DNA of 8,951 bases from an uncultured Bacilli bacterium (GTDB taxonomy: Bacteria > Bacillota_I > Bacilli_A > RF39 > UBA660), in contig CAKPKR010000012.1 of NCBI GenBank assembly GCA_934167465.1, forward strand, positions 1-8,951, given 5' to 3'. Shown here piece by piece: positions 1 through 6,358 of this stretch; position 1 is the stretch's first letter; each line of letters begins with the position of its first letter. The notes below the pieces were generated by a model, which worked only from the letters and a program-made list of their open reading frames with translations, searched no databases and was not told where the DNA came from. The translations under genes were made by a program, and so were the position numbers.

Positions 1-21
1 ACCTATTAAATTTGAGGTAAA

Positions 22-34
22 GGGTATTATACCC
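22..34. promoter_or_regulatory. Palindrome with outward TATAAT box (left repeat copy)
   Basis: GGGTATTATACCC is a 5-bp inverted repeat with a 3-base centre. Read outward (minus strand) it contains TATAAT, just past the terminator, so it could be the -10 box or operator of a gene beyond the left edge. At a 17-base spacing the -35 position is T-rich and poor, so promoter activity is only possible. The same palindrome occurs in the right repeat at 8918-8930. Confidence 0.35.
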
Positions 35-49
35 AAATTTTAAAAAACG

Positions 50-89
50 AAAAAGAAAAAGTTAGAAAATATCATCTGATATCTCTAAC
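50..89 (-). terminator. Intrinsic terminator for the leftmost gene (in left repeat)
   Basis: On the minus strand a two-part stem forms: GTTAGA with TCTAAC (84-89 with 61-66) and, after a small internal loop, ATATCA with TGATAT (77-82 with 69-74). It is followed by TTTTTCTTTTT (60 down to 50). It lies about 70 bases past the stop of the gene ending at 158, where a transcript end is expected. An upstream stem (98-104 with 86-92) shares bases 86-89 with the terminator stem, so the two structures compete. Confidence 0.75.
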
Positions 90-157
90 TTATATCTTAA
101 GTTAATAACATTGCATATTATGCTCTTTAACTCTCTAATAAAGTATTATTGTTTCAA

Positions 158-1288
158 TTATTTTATTTTTGTTTTTTGTTTATCAAAATTTATATTTTCT
201 TTTGAAAATAATTCTATAATTTTTTTTAATTTTAATATATATTCTTTTCTTAATTCACTATATTTGCTTTTTGACTTTTTAATTTTATTTTCATATTCTA
301 CATTTAATTTATTAATTCGATTTATTAATTCTAAACTAGAATATTTTTCATTATCTGAATTTAATAAATTAATTAATTCTTCATTATTAATTTCTTTTTT
401 AGTTTTAATATTATTTGAATTTATTTTCTTTGAAAAATATCTATTCATAAAACCATTAAAATTAACTTTAATATTACACGGAATTATATCGTTTGAAAAA
501 CATGTATCCATAAACCACTTAACATCAGTTGTTCTAAAATCGTTTTTATAATCGATTTCGTGGTAAAATTGGACACCTGCAAATAATATTCTCTCAGCAA
601 GAGCTATATCATTTTGTTCATCAATTAACCATTTTATTGGCTCAACTTCTACCCAAACATAATTTCCGTCTTTATATTTTTCACCATTTGAAAGTTTAAA
701 TTCACGATTACTACAATATGGTTGAGCCTTTACTCTTACATACTTTTTTCCATTATCAAATAAATATTCTTCAATAAATTGTCCTTTAAATTTTTTATTG
801 AATTCATAATATTCTCTTGAATCTATTGTATATGCTTTTCCAGTTTTCTCAATAAAAGACTGATTATATGCTATTTCTAATTCTTCTTGTAATTCTTTTG
901 AAGCAGCTTTTTGTGGATATTCTCCACATTCAACTTCAAGTATCCCATCTTTCTCTCTAACTGCATTTGTGGAGATGTTACGAATTGAAAAACAAGATAC
1001 AACTGGGCGAGCTCCAACATCACGTTTACAAGCATAGTCATAGTATTCATCACCATTATGACAAACAACATATGCGTCACCACCTGGTTTAATAGAACTG
1101 GTCCAATAATATCCAGATCTATCTTCTAATGAATCACTATTATTATAATGATATTTATCATCTACAAATCCACCTAGTAAAATAGCAAAATCTGTTATTG
1201 GTGCAATAGTTCCTCTTTTTTTTAATATTTCTAATATTTTTGAAGAATCATAGCATTGTTCTTTTGTTAAAAATGTAAAATCCAACAT
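158..1288 (-). CDS. Two-module protein, lectin-like/DUF6273-like, with coiled-coil tail
   Basis: A 376-aa protein of unknown function, with no signal peptide or membrane segment. Residues about 22-105 resemble a C-type-lectin-like module: GYYWTSS (59-65) and GARPVVSC (92-99) match the paired motifs of CLec/FISUMP/DUF6273-type proteins of gut Firmicutes. Residues about 110-265 form a second module with VECGEYPQ (118-125), VWVEVEPIKWLI (211-222) and ILFAGVQFY (234-242), a pattern I associate with DUF6273-type domains. Residues about 295-376 are Lys/Glu/Ile-rich and probably coiled coil. Start ATG at 1288 has a GGAGG seven bases upstream (1296-1300). It follows the SGNH-like gene after 117 bases; I see no convincing promoter there, so it may be co-transcribed. 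Carbohydrate or protein binding is inference only; it might be phage-related. The terminator is in the left repeat. Confidence 0.8.
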   Translation of the reverse strand: MLDFTFLTKEQCYDSSKILEILKKRGTIAPITDFAILLGGFVDDKYHYNNSDSLEDRSGYYWTSSIKPGGDAYVVCHNGDEYYDYACKRDVGARPVVSCFSIRNISTNAVREKDGILEVECGEYPQKAASKELQEELEIAYNQSFIEKTGKAYTIDSREYYEFNKKFKGQFIEEYLFDNGKKYVRVKAQPYCSNREFKLSNGEKYKDGNYVWVEVEPIKWLIDEQNDIALAERILFAGVQFYHEIDYKNDFRTTDVKWFMDTCFSNDIIPCNIKVNFNGFMNRYFSKKINSNNIKTKKEINNEELINLLNSDNEKYSSLELINRINKLNVEYENKIKKSKSKYSELRKEYILKLKKIIELFSKENINFDKQKTKIK

Positions 1289-1405
1289 AGTATTACCTCC
1301 ATTAATTAAAATTACACATTAATTCTATCTAATTTAATATCAATAAACTTTCTTATAACTAAAAAATATACAAAGACTACTATAGATATAATACATTAGT
1401 CCATT

Positions 1406-2515
1406 TTATGCTCTTTTAATTTTTGTGACTGTTTTTTCTTTTTCTAAATAGAAGAAATCATTTGGATAATTTTCTTGAAAATAATTTATTAATCTATTTT
1501 TAAAATAATCTATATCACATTTATTTTCTCTTAAATAGTTAAACCAATATTCTAATTTTTCTTCTAATTTTATTTGTAAATATTCAGCTTTAGTATTAAG
1601 TGATGTATTTAATTCTATCATTTCACTTATTTTATATAATTCTCTATCAATATCTATTAAAGCCATATTATAAATATAATTTTCATTTATTGTTTTAATT
1701 ATATTTTTATTTAAACTTACATATTCGTCTTCATCATAATGAAAATCAATTCCTGTATCATAAATAAATTTACATTTAGCAGGTTTAATATAACTTGTGT
1801 TTGCAAACAACCTAGATTTTTGTTTTATTTCATAATTTACAACACTAGTTAATTTTAACCCCAAAATATCAGGAACTCCGCCTAGATATACTTGAGTATT
1901 CGTTCCATTTATTCGATTTTGATTTTGTACATATGTTAATAGTGAATTCATATTTTCATAATCTTCTTTTATTCTTGAAATTGAATATATTCCCTTTTTC
2001 ATATTCGCAATAAATGAACCTGTACAACCATGATAAACTATAATATTTGCTAAAGATGGATTACTTTTTCTTATTACATCAGCTATTCCCTCATTTGAAG
2101 CAGTATCAATTTTTATATTTCCATTATTATGCATACAACATTTACTAAAATCACTATAATCTCTAATATTTATATCATGCATTTCTTTAAATGTAGTATT
2201 ATTAAGTACCCAACTAAATATTCTACTATCACTATTGTTTTGAGCTCTCGCCATGCTATATCTATTTAATTCAATTCCATATTTATTAGCTGTTTCTTCT
2301 ATTGTTTCATTTCTTTCTAATAGTGGTCTAATTAATTTATTTTGTGAATAACCAGCAGCTATTGAATTTCCTAGACTTGTTAATGCTATTTTTTTTACGC
2401 CTAAACCTTGAAATTTTTTCATTAATTTAATATTTAATATAGATAACTCTTTTTGATTTTCTTCGTAACTACTATTATTTATAATTTTATACGCATCTTT
2501 TATACTCTCAAACAT
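1406..2515 (-). CDS. SGNH-hydrolase-like protein
   Basis: A 369-aa protein with partial SGNH/GDSL-esterase signatures. IALTSLGNSIAAGYS (43-57) looks like block I with Ser51 as nucleophile. Gly-containing turns YHGCTGSF (161-168) and LGGVPDI (211-217) fall where the oxyanion Gly and Asn blocks would be, and DFHYDEDEY (258-266) resembles block V, although spacing is D-x-H instead of the usual D-x-x-H. A typical GxND Asn is not evident, so catalysis is uncertain. The C-terminal ~90 residues (280-369) look helical and charged. No signal peptide is seen, so it is probably cytoplasmic or exported by another route. ATG at 2515 has GAGGGGG seven bases upstream, and a near-consensus promoter lies at 2543-2570. 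Substrate unknown. Confidence 0.75.
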   Translation of the reverse strand: MFESIKDAYKIINNSSYEENQKELSILNIKLMKKFQGLGVKKIALTSLGNSIAAGYSQNKLIRPLLERNETIEETANKYGIELNRYSMARAQNNSDSRIFSWVLNNTTFKEMHDINIRDYSDFSKCCMHNNGNIKIDTASNEGIADVIRKSNPSLANIIVYHGCTGSFIANMKKGIYSISRIKEDYENMNSLLTYVQNQNRINGTNTQVYLGGVPDILGLKLTSVVNYEIKQKSRLFANTSYIKPAKCKFIYDTGIDFHYDEDEYVSLNKNIIKTINENYIYNMALIDIDRELYKISEMIELNTSLNTKAEYLQIKLEEKLEYWFNYLRENKCDIDYFKNRLINYFQENYPNDFFYLEKEKTVTKIKRA

Positions 2516-2542
2516 ACTTATTCCCCCTCTAAATGTACTAAT

Positions 2543-2570
2543 ATTATATATTATTTTTTCTATTTGTCAA
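2543..2570 (-). promoter_or_regulatory. Promoter of the SGNH-like gene
   Basis: Minus-strand TTGACA (2570-2565) and TATAAT (2548-2543), both perfect sigma-A consensus, are separated by 16 A-rich bases. The -35 box starts two bases after the stop codon of the upstream 222-aa gene. The arrangement, including the AAATTTGACAAA start and a downstream G-rich ribosome site, is nearly repeated at 7685-7712. Confidence 0.85.
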
Positions 2571-2572
2571 AT

Positions 2573-3241
2573 TTAACCTATATAATAATGTGCAACTAAT
2601 TTTTTAATTTTAGTACCATCTAATTCAGCTTTATATCCAACGCCATTTCTATACATTGGTGCATTTACATCTTCTATTCTAGGAATTACTATCTCATTTT
2701 TTCGTCTTTCTAATTCTTCTTCACCAAAAAACGAAGAAAAATGTTTATAAAAATCATATTTCATTTTTGCTTGTTCAAAAGCATAGTTAGTCATATAGTT
2801 TATGAAATAATCCTTTACTTGTCCCGCTGTTACCATACCTTTTATTTCTGGTTCAAAAACTTTTTCATACAATTTGTTTTTACATAGTATTTGTAAACAA
2901 GGATCAAATGCATAATCTATATCATTAAATTTAAATACTATCCAAGAATGATAATAATTATTATATTTATCAAATTTTAAATTTCCTCTTTTGATATAAT
3001 CATCATCTTCTAAAAATAATATTGCTGTTTCTGTTGTTTCCCAACACCTGCCTTCAAGAACACCACGATTCATAAGTTCAATTATGTTTCCTTCATATTT
3101 TCCTAATATTTCTATTTTTAAATTTTCAAAATGTGATTTCAGATAATTTAAAACTTTTAGTTTAACTTTTTTAGAATTAACTACTTTAAATTTATCAATT
3201 TGACACATTTCACTATAATTTTTATTTAAAATATATTCCAT
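2573..3241 (-). CDS. Transglutaminase-like (papain-fold) protein
   Basis: A 222-aa protein not recognised by name. The centre shows the three blocks of the transglutaminase-like/papain-fold superfamily in the right order and spacing: GRCWETT with Cys66, YYHSWIVF with His98, and YAFDPCLQIL with Asp113. That supports a Cys-His-Asp catalytic set acting as a protease, amidase or transglutaminase. Residues 120-180 are helical and charged, and the C-terminus GYKAELDGTKI...AHYYIG has no motif I know. There is no signal peptide or membrane segment, unusual for cell-wall transglutaminases, so the target may be intracellular. ATG at 3241 is supported by AAGGAG five bases upstream and a promoter at 3267-3294. 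No terminator is evident before the next promoter. Confidence 0.75.
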   Translation of the reverse strand: MEYILNKNYSEMCQIDKFKVVNSKKVKLKVLNYLKSHFENLKIEILGKYEGNIIELMNRGVLEGRCWETTETAILFLEDDDYIKRGNLKFDKYNNYYHSWIVFKFNDIDYAFDPCLQILCKNKLYEKVFEPEIKGMVTAGQVKDYFINYMTNYAFEQAKMKYDFYKHFSSFFGEEELERRKNEIVIPRIEDVNAPMYRNGVGYKAELDGTKIKKLVAHYYIG

Positions 3242-3266
3242 ATTATCTCCTTTTTAATGTTTTTAT

Positions 3267-3294
3267 ATAATACACAAAAACATTTAACATACAA
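3267..3294 (-). promoter_or_regulatory. Promoter of the transglutaminase-like gene
   Basis: Minus-strand TTGTAT (3294-3289), 16 bases, then TATTAT (3272-3267). Predicted transcription start is near 3260, giving a leader of about 20 bases that holds the AAGGAG site (3252-3247). The -35 box directly abuts the hairpin that ends the mreD transcript. Confidence 0.6.
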
Positions 3295-3320
3295 TAAAAC
3301 TCTTATTTTAAAGAGTTTTA
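3295..3320 (-). terminator. Hairpin terminator of the SPOR-radC-mreCD operon, overlapping the mreD stop
   Basis: A perfect 10-bp inverted repeat TAAAACTCTT (3295-3304) and AAGAGTTTTA (3311-3320) with a 6-base loop. The mreD stop codon (3310-3308) lies in the loop and the last mreD codons form one arm. The U-tract is short and interrupted (TTTTATTG), so termination may be partial, leaking into the next gene. Confidence 0.55.
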
Positions 3321-3730
3321 AATTTCTTACTAATAAAATAATAAATTATTACAAATATAATATTTATTAAAGAATATAGAATTCCATACAACAGATTGAA
3401 CAAATTGAAGTCTATATAATTAATAGCAACAAGGATTAAAAAAATACTAACTCGATATAAAATTATAATCAAAATTGAAATTAAAACAACATTTAAAAAA
3501 TTAAATGTAATTTTTTTAAATATTAATTCAATTAAATATAATAATAATACAAATATAATAGCGTTTAAAAACAATGTATCAGTATAAGCAATATCATAAA
3601 TAAATCCAGCTAGTAAAGCAGATAAATATCTATCATTATTTTTATAAAGAAAAATAAGTGCTAAAGGTGTAAATAAAGGATTTATCCATTTAGAAAAAAT
3701 GCCATCTAAAATTAATGAAATAAATATCAT
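3308..3730 (-). CDS. mreD: Rod shape-determining protein MreD
   Basis: A 140-aa, almost wholly hydrophobic protein with about five membrane segments (roughly 2-29, 36-50, 52-72, 76-104, 108-137) and a short basic C-terminus SKKFKTL. MreD is the small membrane partner of MreC in the elongasome that guides lateral wall synthesis. Identification rests on size, topology, the GFIYDI turn (41-46) resembling the conserved MreD Gly/Asp segment, and position directly after mreC. Its ATG overlaps the mreC stop by four bases (ATGA), implying translational coupling. Length is slightly short for the family (about 160-175 aa). No mreB is present in the window. Confidence 0.88.
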   Translation of the reverse strand: MIFISLILDGIFSKWINPLFTPLALIFLYKNNDRYLSALLAGFIYDIAYTDTLFLNAIIFVLLLYLIELIFKKITFNFLNVVLISILIIILYRVSIFLILVAINYIDFNLFNLLYGILYSLINIIFVIIYYFISKKFKTL

Positions 3731-4536
3731 CTTTTAAGCACCATTACATAATTAATATCACCAAAATTAACAATAGATTTTATATAAACTTTTCTAGCAA
3801 TGTCAAAATTATCAGATACAGTTTTAGATACTGAACCAACTTCTATCCCACTTGCAAATTTATTATCTAATCCTGTTGTTGTAACTACTGAGTTTACTGG
3901 TATTTCTCTATTATCACTTATTCCTTCTATTATAAAATAACCGTTATCATAATCAGATAATATTCCATATAAATAATCATCATTAACTTTAATTTTAACG
4001 GATATTCTATTTTTGTTATTAATTCCAGTTAATAATTTAACCGTACTAGTTGTGTATGTTGTTTTAGTTATAATTCCTACTAATCCCCTACTATTTATTA
4101 CCGCCATACCTTCTTTTATAGAGTCATTTTTCCCTTTATTAATTATCAGAGTATCATACCAATAACCAACATTTCTACTTATAACATAGGCATCTATTAT
4201 TTCATAATCAATTAAGTTATCTTTAATGTTCAAATTATTTTTTAAATCATTTAATTCTTTAGCTGTTTCATTATATTTTTGTTCTAATAATTCATAGTCA
4301 TTTACCTTTTTCTTTAACTTATCATATTTTTTATAAATATCATTTTTAATTTTAACTTCATTTATTTTGTCATTAACGAAGTTAATTGGAATATCTATTA
4401 TTTTATTAACAACAGTTAGTGTATCTTTAGAAATAGATTCAATAACTGTTAATTTTCTTTTATCATTTATAAAAAGCACTAATAAAAAAAGTAAAACTAA
4501 TATTATTATTATTCCTATTATTATTTTCTTTTTCAT
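3727..4536 (-). CDS. mreC: Cell shape-determining protein MreC
   Basis: A 269-aa bitopic membrane protein. A basic MKKK is followed by a membrane helix (about 4-23), a coiled coil (about 58-103) used for MreC dimerisation, then the extracytoplasmic beta-barrel core. The core has the family pattern VISRNVGYWYDTLIINKG (118-135), a Gly-Met pair at 143-144 and GLVGIITKT (151-159). MreC scaffolds elongation synthases on the outer face of the membrane. Start ATG (4536) overlaps the radC stop in ATGA with GGTGA just upstream. Length is normal for a small MreC (270-300 aa). Position between radC and mreD matches Bacillus apart from the missing mreB. Confidence 0.95.
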   Translation of the reverse strand: MKKKIIIGIIIILVLLFLLVLFINDKRKLTVIESISKDTLTVVNKIIDIPINFVNDKINEVKIKNDIYKKYDKLKKKVNDYELLEQKYNETAKELNDLKNNLNIKDNLIDYEIIDAYVISRNVGYWYDTLIINKGKNDSIKEGMAVINSRGLVGIITKTTYTTSTVKLLTGINNKNRISVKIKVNDDYLYGILSDYDNGYFIIEGISDNREIPVNSVVTTTGLDNKFASGIEVGSVSKTVSDNFDIARKVYIKSIVNFGDINYVMVLKR

Positions 4537-5204
4537 ATATCACCATTTTCACAAAAACTATAATATTTATTTTCACCAATTATAATATGATCCATTACTT
4601 TGATTCCTAATAGGTTACCAACTGCAACTAATTGTTTAGTTGTTTCTAAATCATTTTTAGATGGTAATACTTCACCACTAGGATGATTATGGATTACAAC
4701 TATTGATATAGCGCCATTTAAATATGCTTCTTTGAATATATCTCTTGGATGAACGGTACTATAATTAGTTGTACCAATAAATAGAAGTTTATCTTTTATA
4801 ATTTTATTTCTAATATCTAAATATACTACATAAAAATGTTCTTGATTTTTATCTTTCAATATTTCACGATAATGATTATATAGTTTTAAAGGATCATTAA
4901 ATTCTCCTCTTAGATTAACCACTTTTTGATTCATTCTTTTTGATAATTCAATAGCTGCCATAATTGTACCAGCTTTTTTACTTCCAACTCCCTTAATACT
5001 TATTAGTTGTTCATAAGTAATATTTCTTAATTCACCTATTCCTACTTTATTTAAAATTAATGTTCCCAAATCCTTAGCCGACATCTCTTTCGTTCCTGTT
5101 CTTAGAAGGATTGCTAGAAGTTCATCATTTGATAGAGCTTCACTTCCTTTATTTATCAATCTTTCTACTGGCCTATCATTAATTGGTATTTCTTTAATTT
5201 TCAT
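4533..5204 (-). CDS. radC: RadC/UPF0758 family JAMM-domain protein
   Basis: A 223-aa protein. The N-terminus has the RadC signature (IKEIPINDRPVERL, 3-16; LSNDELLAILLRTG, 24-37) and a helix-hairpin-helix element IKGVGSKKA (70-78). The C-terminal JAMM metal site is VIHNHPSGEVLPSKND (170-185), giving His172, His174 and Asp185, with the usual VHPRDIF block (151-157). Historically called a DNA-repair protein; its real function is unsettled and metalloprotease-like chemistry is only inferred. I choose ATG 5204, with GAGG six bases upstream; a TTG at 5216 lies in that ribosome site and is unlikely. It overlaps the SPOR gene by 11 bases and mreC by 4, so it is an internal operon gene. Confidence 0.95.
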   Translation of the reverse strand: MKIKEIPINDRPVERLINKGSEALSNDELLAILLRTGTKEMSAKDLGTLILNKVGIGELRNITYEQLISIKGVGSKKAGTIMAAIELSKRMNQKVVNLRGEFNDPLKLYNHYREILKDKNQEHFYVVYLDIRNKIIKDKLLFIGTTNYSTVHPRDIFKEAYLNGAISIVVIHNHPSGEVLPSKNDLETTKQLVAVGNLLGIKVMDHIIIGENKYYSFCENGDI

Positions 5205-5652
5205 TAAATTCCTCAAATTTAGCTAAAGTTGTTTTTAAGATTGTAGAAATTGATTCATTGGTTGTTGCTTCATCTAATAACAAATCATATTGACTTAGGT
5301 TTTCAGCAAATTCTCCATTTACAGTTATTTCTTTAACATAAATATCATATGATAATGATTTAAAGTATTTTTTTAATTTTTCAATATTATCTTTATTCCT
5401 AGTCATTCCAACATATACATAATATTTATTATCTATTAACTGATAAACATAATTAACATTTTTTAAATTGTTAAGCATGTTTTCTTTATTAGAATAAACA
5501 CCATATTGAAAGGCATAAACTGTTTGATTTATGTATTTTGTTCCTGTACTTACTTTTTCTATTTTTTTCTTATCATACTGACTAAACATATATGTTCCCA
5601 TAAAAAGTCCAATTACAACACAAAATAAAATCAAATATAAATTTTTTTTCAT
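5194..5652 (-). CDS. SPOR-domain membrane protein (SpoIIB-like position)
   Basis: A 152-aa single-pass membrane protein. A membrane helix at about 4-24 follows MKKN; residues 43-110 form a SPOR-like domain with TVYAFQYGVYSNKENM (44-59), YYVYVGMTRNKDN (77-89) and YDIYVKEI (102-109), the usual strand-helix-strand-helix-strand repeat. SPOR domains bind denuded septal peptidoglycan. The acidic tail (115-152) has no known motif. In Bacillus the SPOR protein gene spoIIB precedes maf-radC-mreBCD; this gene occupies the same place, so it may be a divergent SpoIIB or septal factor. ATG 5652 is chosen because GGTGA lies five bases upstream; TTG, GTG and ATG codons at 5664-5656 overlap that site. First gene of the four-gene operon. 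Confidence 0.8.
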   Translation of the reverse strand: MKKNLYLILFCVVIGLFMGTYMFSQYDKKKIEKVSTGTKYINQTVYAFQYGVYSNKENMLNNLKNVNYVYQLIDNKYYVYVGMTRNKDNIEKLKKYFKSLSYDIYVKEITVNGEFAENLSQYDLLLDEATTNESISTILKTTLAKFEEFNEN

Positions 5653-5668
5653 TTTCATCACCAATATA

Positions 5669-5674
5669 ATTATA
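5669..5674 (-). promoter_or_regulatory. -10 box of the SPOR-radC-mreCD operon
   Basis: A perfect TATAAT on the minus strand. The only -35-like hexamer is TCGACA, 21 bases upstream and too far for a standard promoter, so an activator or unusual spacing may be involved. The predicted start near 5662 leaves a leader of only about ten bases, beginning with the GGTGA ribosome site. Confidence 0.5.
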
Positions 5675-5699
5675 GGATTGTGATAATAAGTTTTTTGTC

Positions 5700-5733
5700 G
5701 AAAAAAAACACTCTAATTAATTATAGAGTGTTT
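5700..5733 (-). terminator. Intrinsic terminator of the hemW-HD operon
   Basis: Perfect 10-bp stem AAACACTCTA (5706-5715) with TAGAGTGTTT (5724-5733), 8-base loop, followed on the minus strand by a run of eight Ts (5708-5701, partly within the stem). It lies about 53 bases past the HD gene stop and just upstream of the next operon's promoter. Confidence 0.88.
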
Positions 5734-5738
5734 AATCT

Positions 5739-5757
5739 GAACATAATTAATATGTTC
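5739..5757. repeat. Inverted repeat between HD-gene stop and terminator
   Basis: A perfect 7-bp inverted repeat GAACATA/TATGTTC with a 5-base AT loop, five bases from the terminator stem. It may be a second 3'-end hairpin stabilising the hemW-HD transcript or a protein-binding site; no promoter on either strand fits it well. Confidence 0.5.
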
Positions 5758-5785
5758 ATTATTAATATATTTATTTTAGAAAAAT

Positions 5786-6358
5786 TTATTCAACTATTTC
5801 ATTATTTTCAAATTTTATATCCAAATATTTTTTACTAGATAGAAAATCACACATATGAATAAATCTTTGATATTTATTTGATGGTTTTTTTAGTACTTCA
5901 TTTCCATTAAAGTCTGTATTCCATTCACCCATATGAGTTTCAATGCTACTACAAATAAATTCTATTTCATTTGGTTTAAATGTTAATTTATCTTGATTTT
6001 CTTTTAAGTAATTACAAACTAATATTGGATGATCTACTCTTGTATATTTTTCTTTAGGTAATCCTGATTTTAAGCCATCGTGAATTAACAAACCGAATAT
6101 TATTAAGTCTTTTTCTTCTGGTTTAAAGTTATAGCCTATTGAATTGTTGTAAAGTAAATCGTGAGCTATTCTAACTGCAGCTTTAGTGTGTCTAACTAGT
6201 CCACCTTCTCCTAGTGAAAAACTAGGATGATATTTACCTGTTGATGAAGCAGGTATTTCAAAAAAATAGTCTGGTAACATTTCTATAAACTTTTTAGCAT
6301 TTTCTCTATATCTTTCATTTTTTATATAATTTAATTCTTTATTAAATACATCTTTCAT
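5786..6358 (-). CDS. HD-domain metal-dependent phosphohydrolase
   Basis: A 190-aa cytoplasmic protein with a complete HD-superfamily ligand set: His57 (LVRHTKA), His93-Asp94 (LLIHDGLK), His110 (RVDHP), His142 (ETHMGEW) and Asp171 (HMCDFLSS). Two extra histidines between HD and the last Asp usually mean a two-metal site, as in YhaM-type and HD-GYP enzymes. Substrate cannot be read from sequence; nucleotides, cyclic dinucleotides or RNA ends are all possible. The Gly-rich segment FSLGEGGLVRH (47-57) is typical of this family branch. Its ATG follows the hemW stop with no gap (TAGATG) and AGGTGA sits in the last hemW codons, so the two are co-translated. A terminator follows at 5700-5733. Confidence 0.88.
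   Translation of the reverse strand: MKDVFNKELNYIKNERYRENAKKFIEMLPDYFFEIPASSTGKYHPSFSLGEGGLVRHTKAAVRIAHDLLYNNSIGYNFKPEEKDLIIFGLLIHDGLKSGLPKEKYTRVDHPILVCNYLKENQDKLTFKPNEIEFICSSIETHMGEWNTDFNGNEVLKKPSNKYQRFIHMCDFLSSKKYLDIKFENNEIVE

Larger units (their letters stand above)
2..113. repeat. Left copy of 112-bp terminal inverted repeat
   Basis: Bases 2-113 match the reverse complement of 8839-8950, position i pairing with 8952-i. The only internal mismatch is position 47 (A) against 8905. Position 1 already fails to match, and beyond 113 the two sequences diverge completely. Within the copy, from the inner edge outward, are a stem TAACTTA/TAAGTTA (86-92 with 98-104), an intrinsic-terminator hairpin with A/T tract (50-89), and a palindrome GGGTA/TACCC (22-34). 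No coding potential is seen. It could be a dispersed intergenic repeat, the end of an invertible segment, or an assembly-edge repeat; the match itself is certain, its nature is not. Confidence 0.95.

Noticed and set aside
111..551. Plus-strand open frame of 146 codons
   Set aside because: Lies antisense within the lectin-like gene, is Phe/Leu/Ile-rich low-complexity, and begins inside the left repeat without a ribosome site; a shadow of AT-rich coding sequence.
877..1083. Minus-strand open frame of 68 codons
   Set aside because: Alternative frame nested in the lectin-like gene; composition (Met/Val-rich) and nesting mark it as a shadow.
158..1288. Diversity-generating retroelement target
   Set aside because: A lectin-like module is present, but no reverse transcriptase, template repeat or variable repeat is found in the window.
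1375..1401. Terminator after the SGNH-like gene
   Set aside because: Only a 5-bp stem (GACTA/TAGTC) with a 17-base loop and three Ts; too weak to call.
4367..4585. Plus-strand open frame across the mreC start
   Set aside because: Antisense of the MreC membrane helix; hydrophobicity is a by-product of AT-rich sequence.
3727..5216. Mycoplasma-type code (TGA as Trp)
   Set aside because: TGA ends radC and mreC exactly at overlapping starts, and Trp codons inspected are TGG.
5204..5216. TTG start for radC (and TTG starts at 5664 and 7663)
   Set aside because: Each TTG overlaps or crowds the ribosome site of a downstream ATG that has proper spacing.
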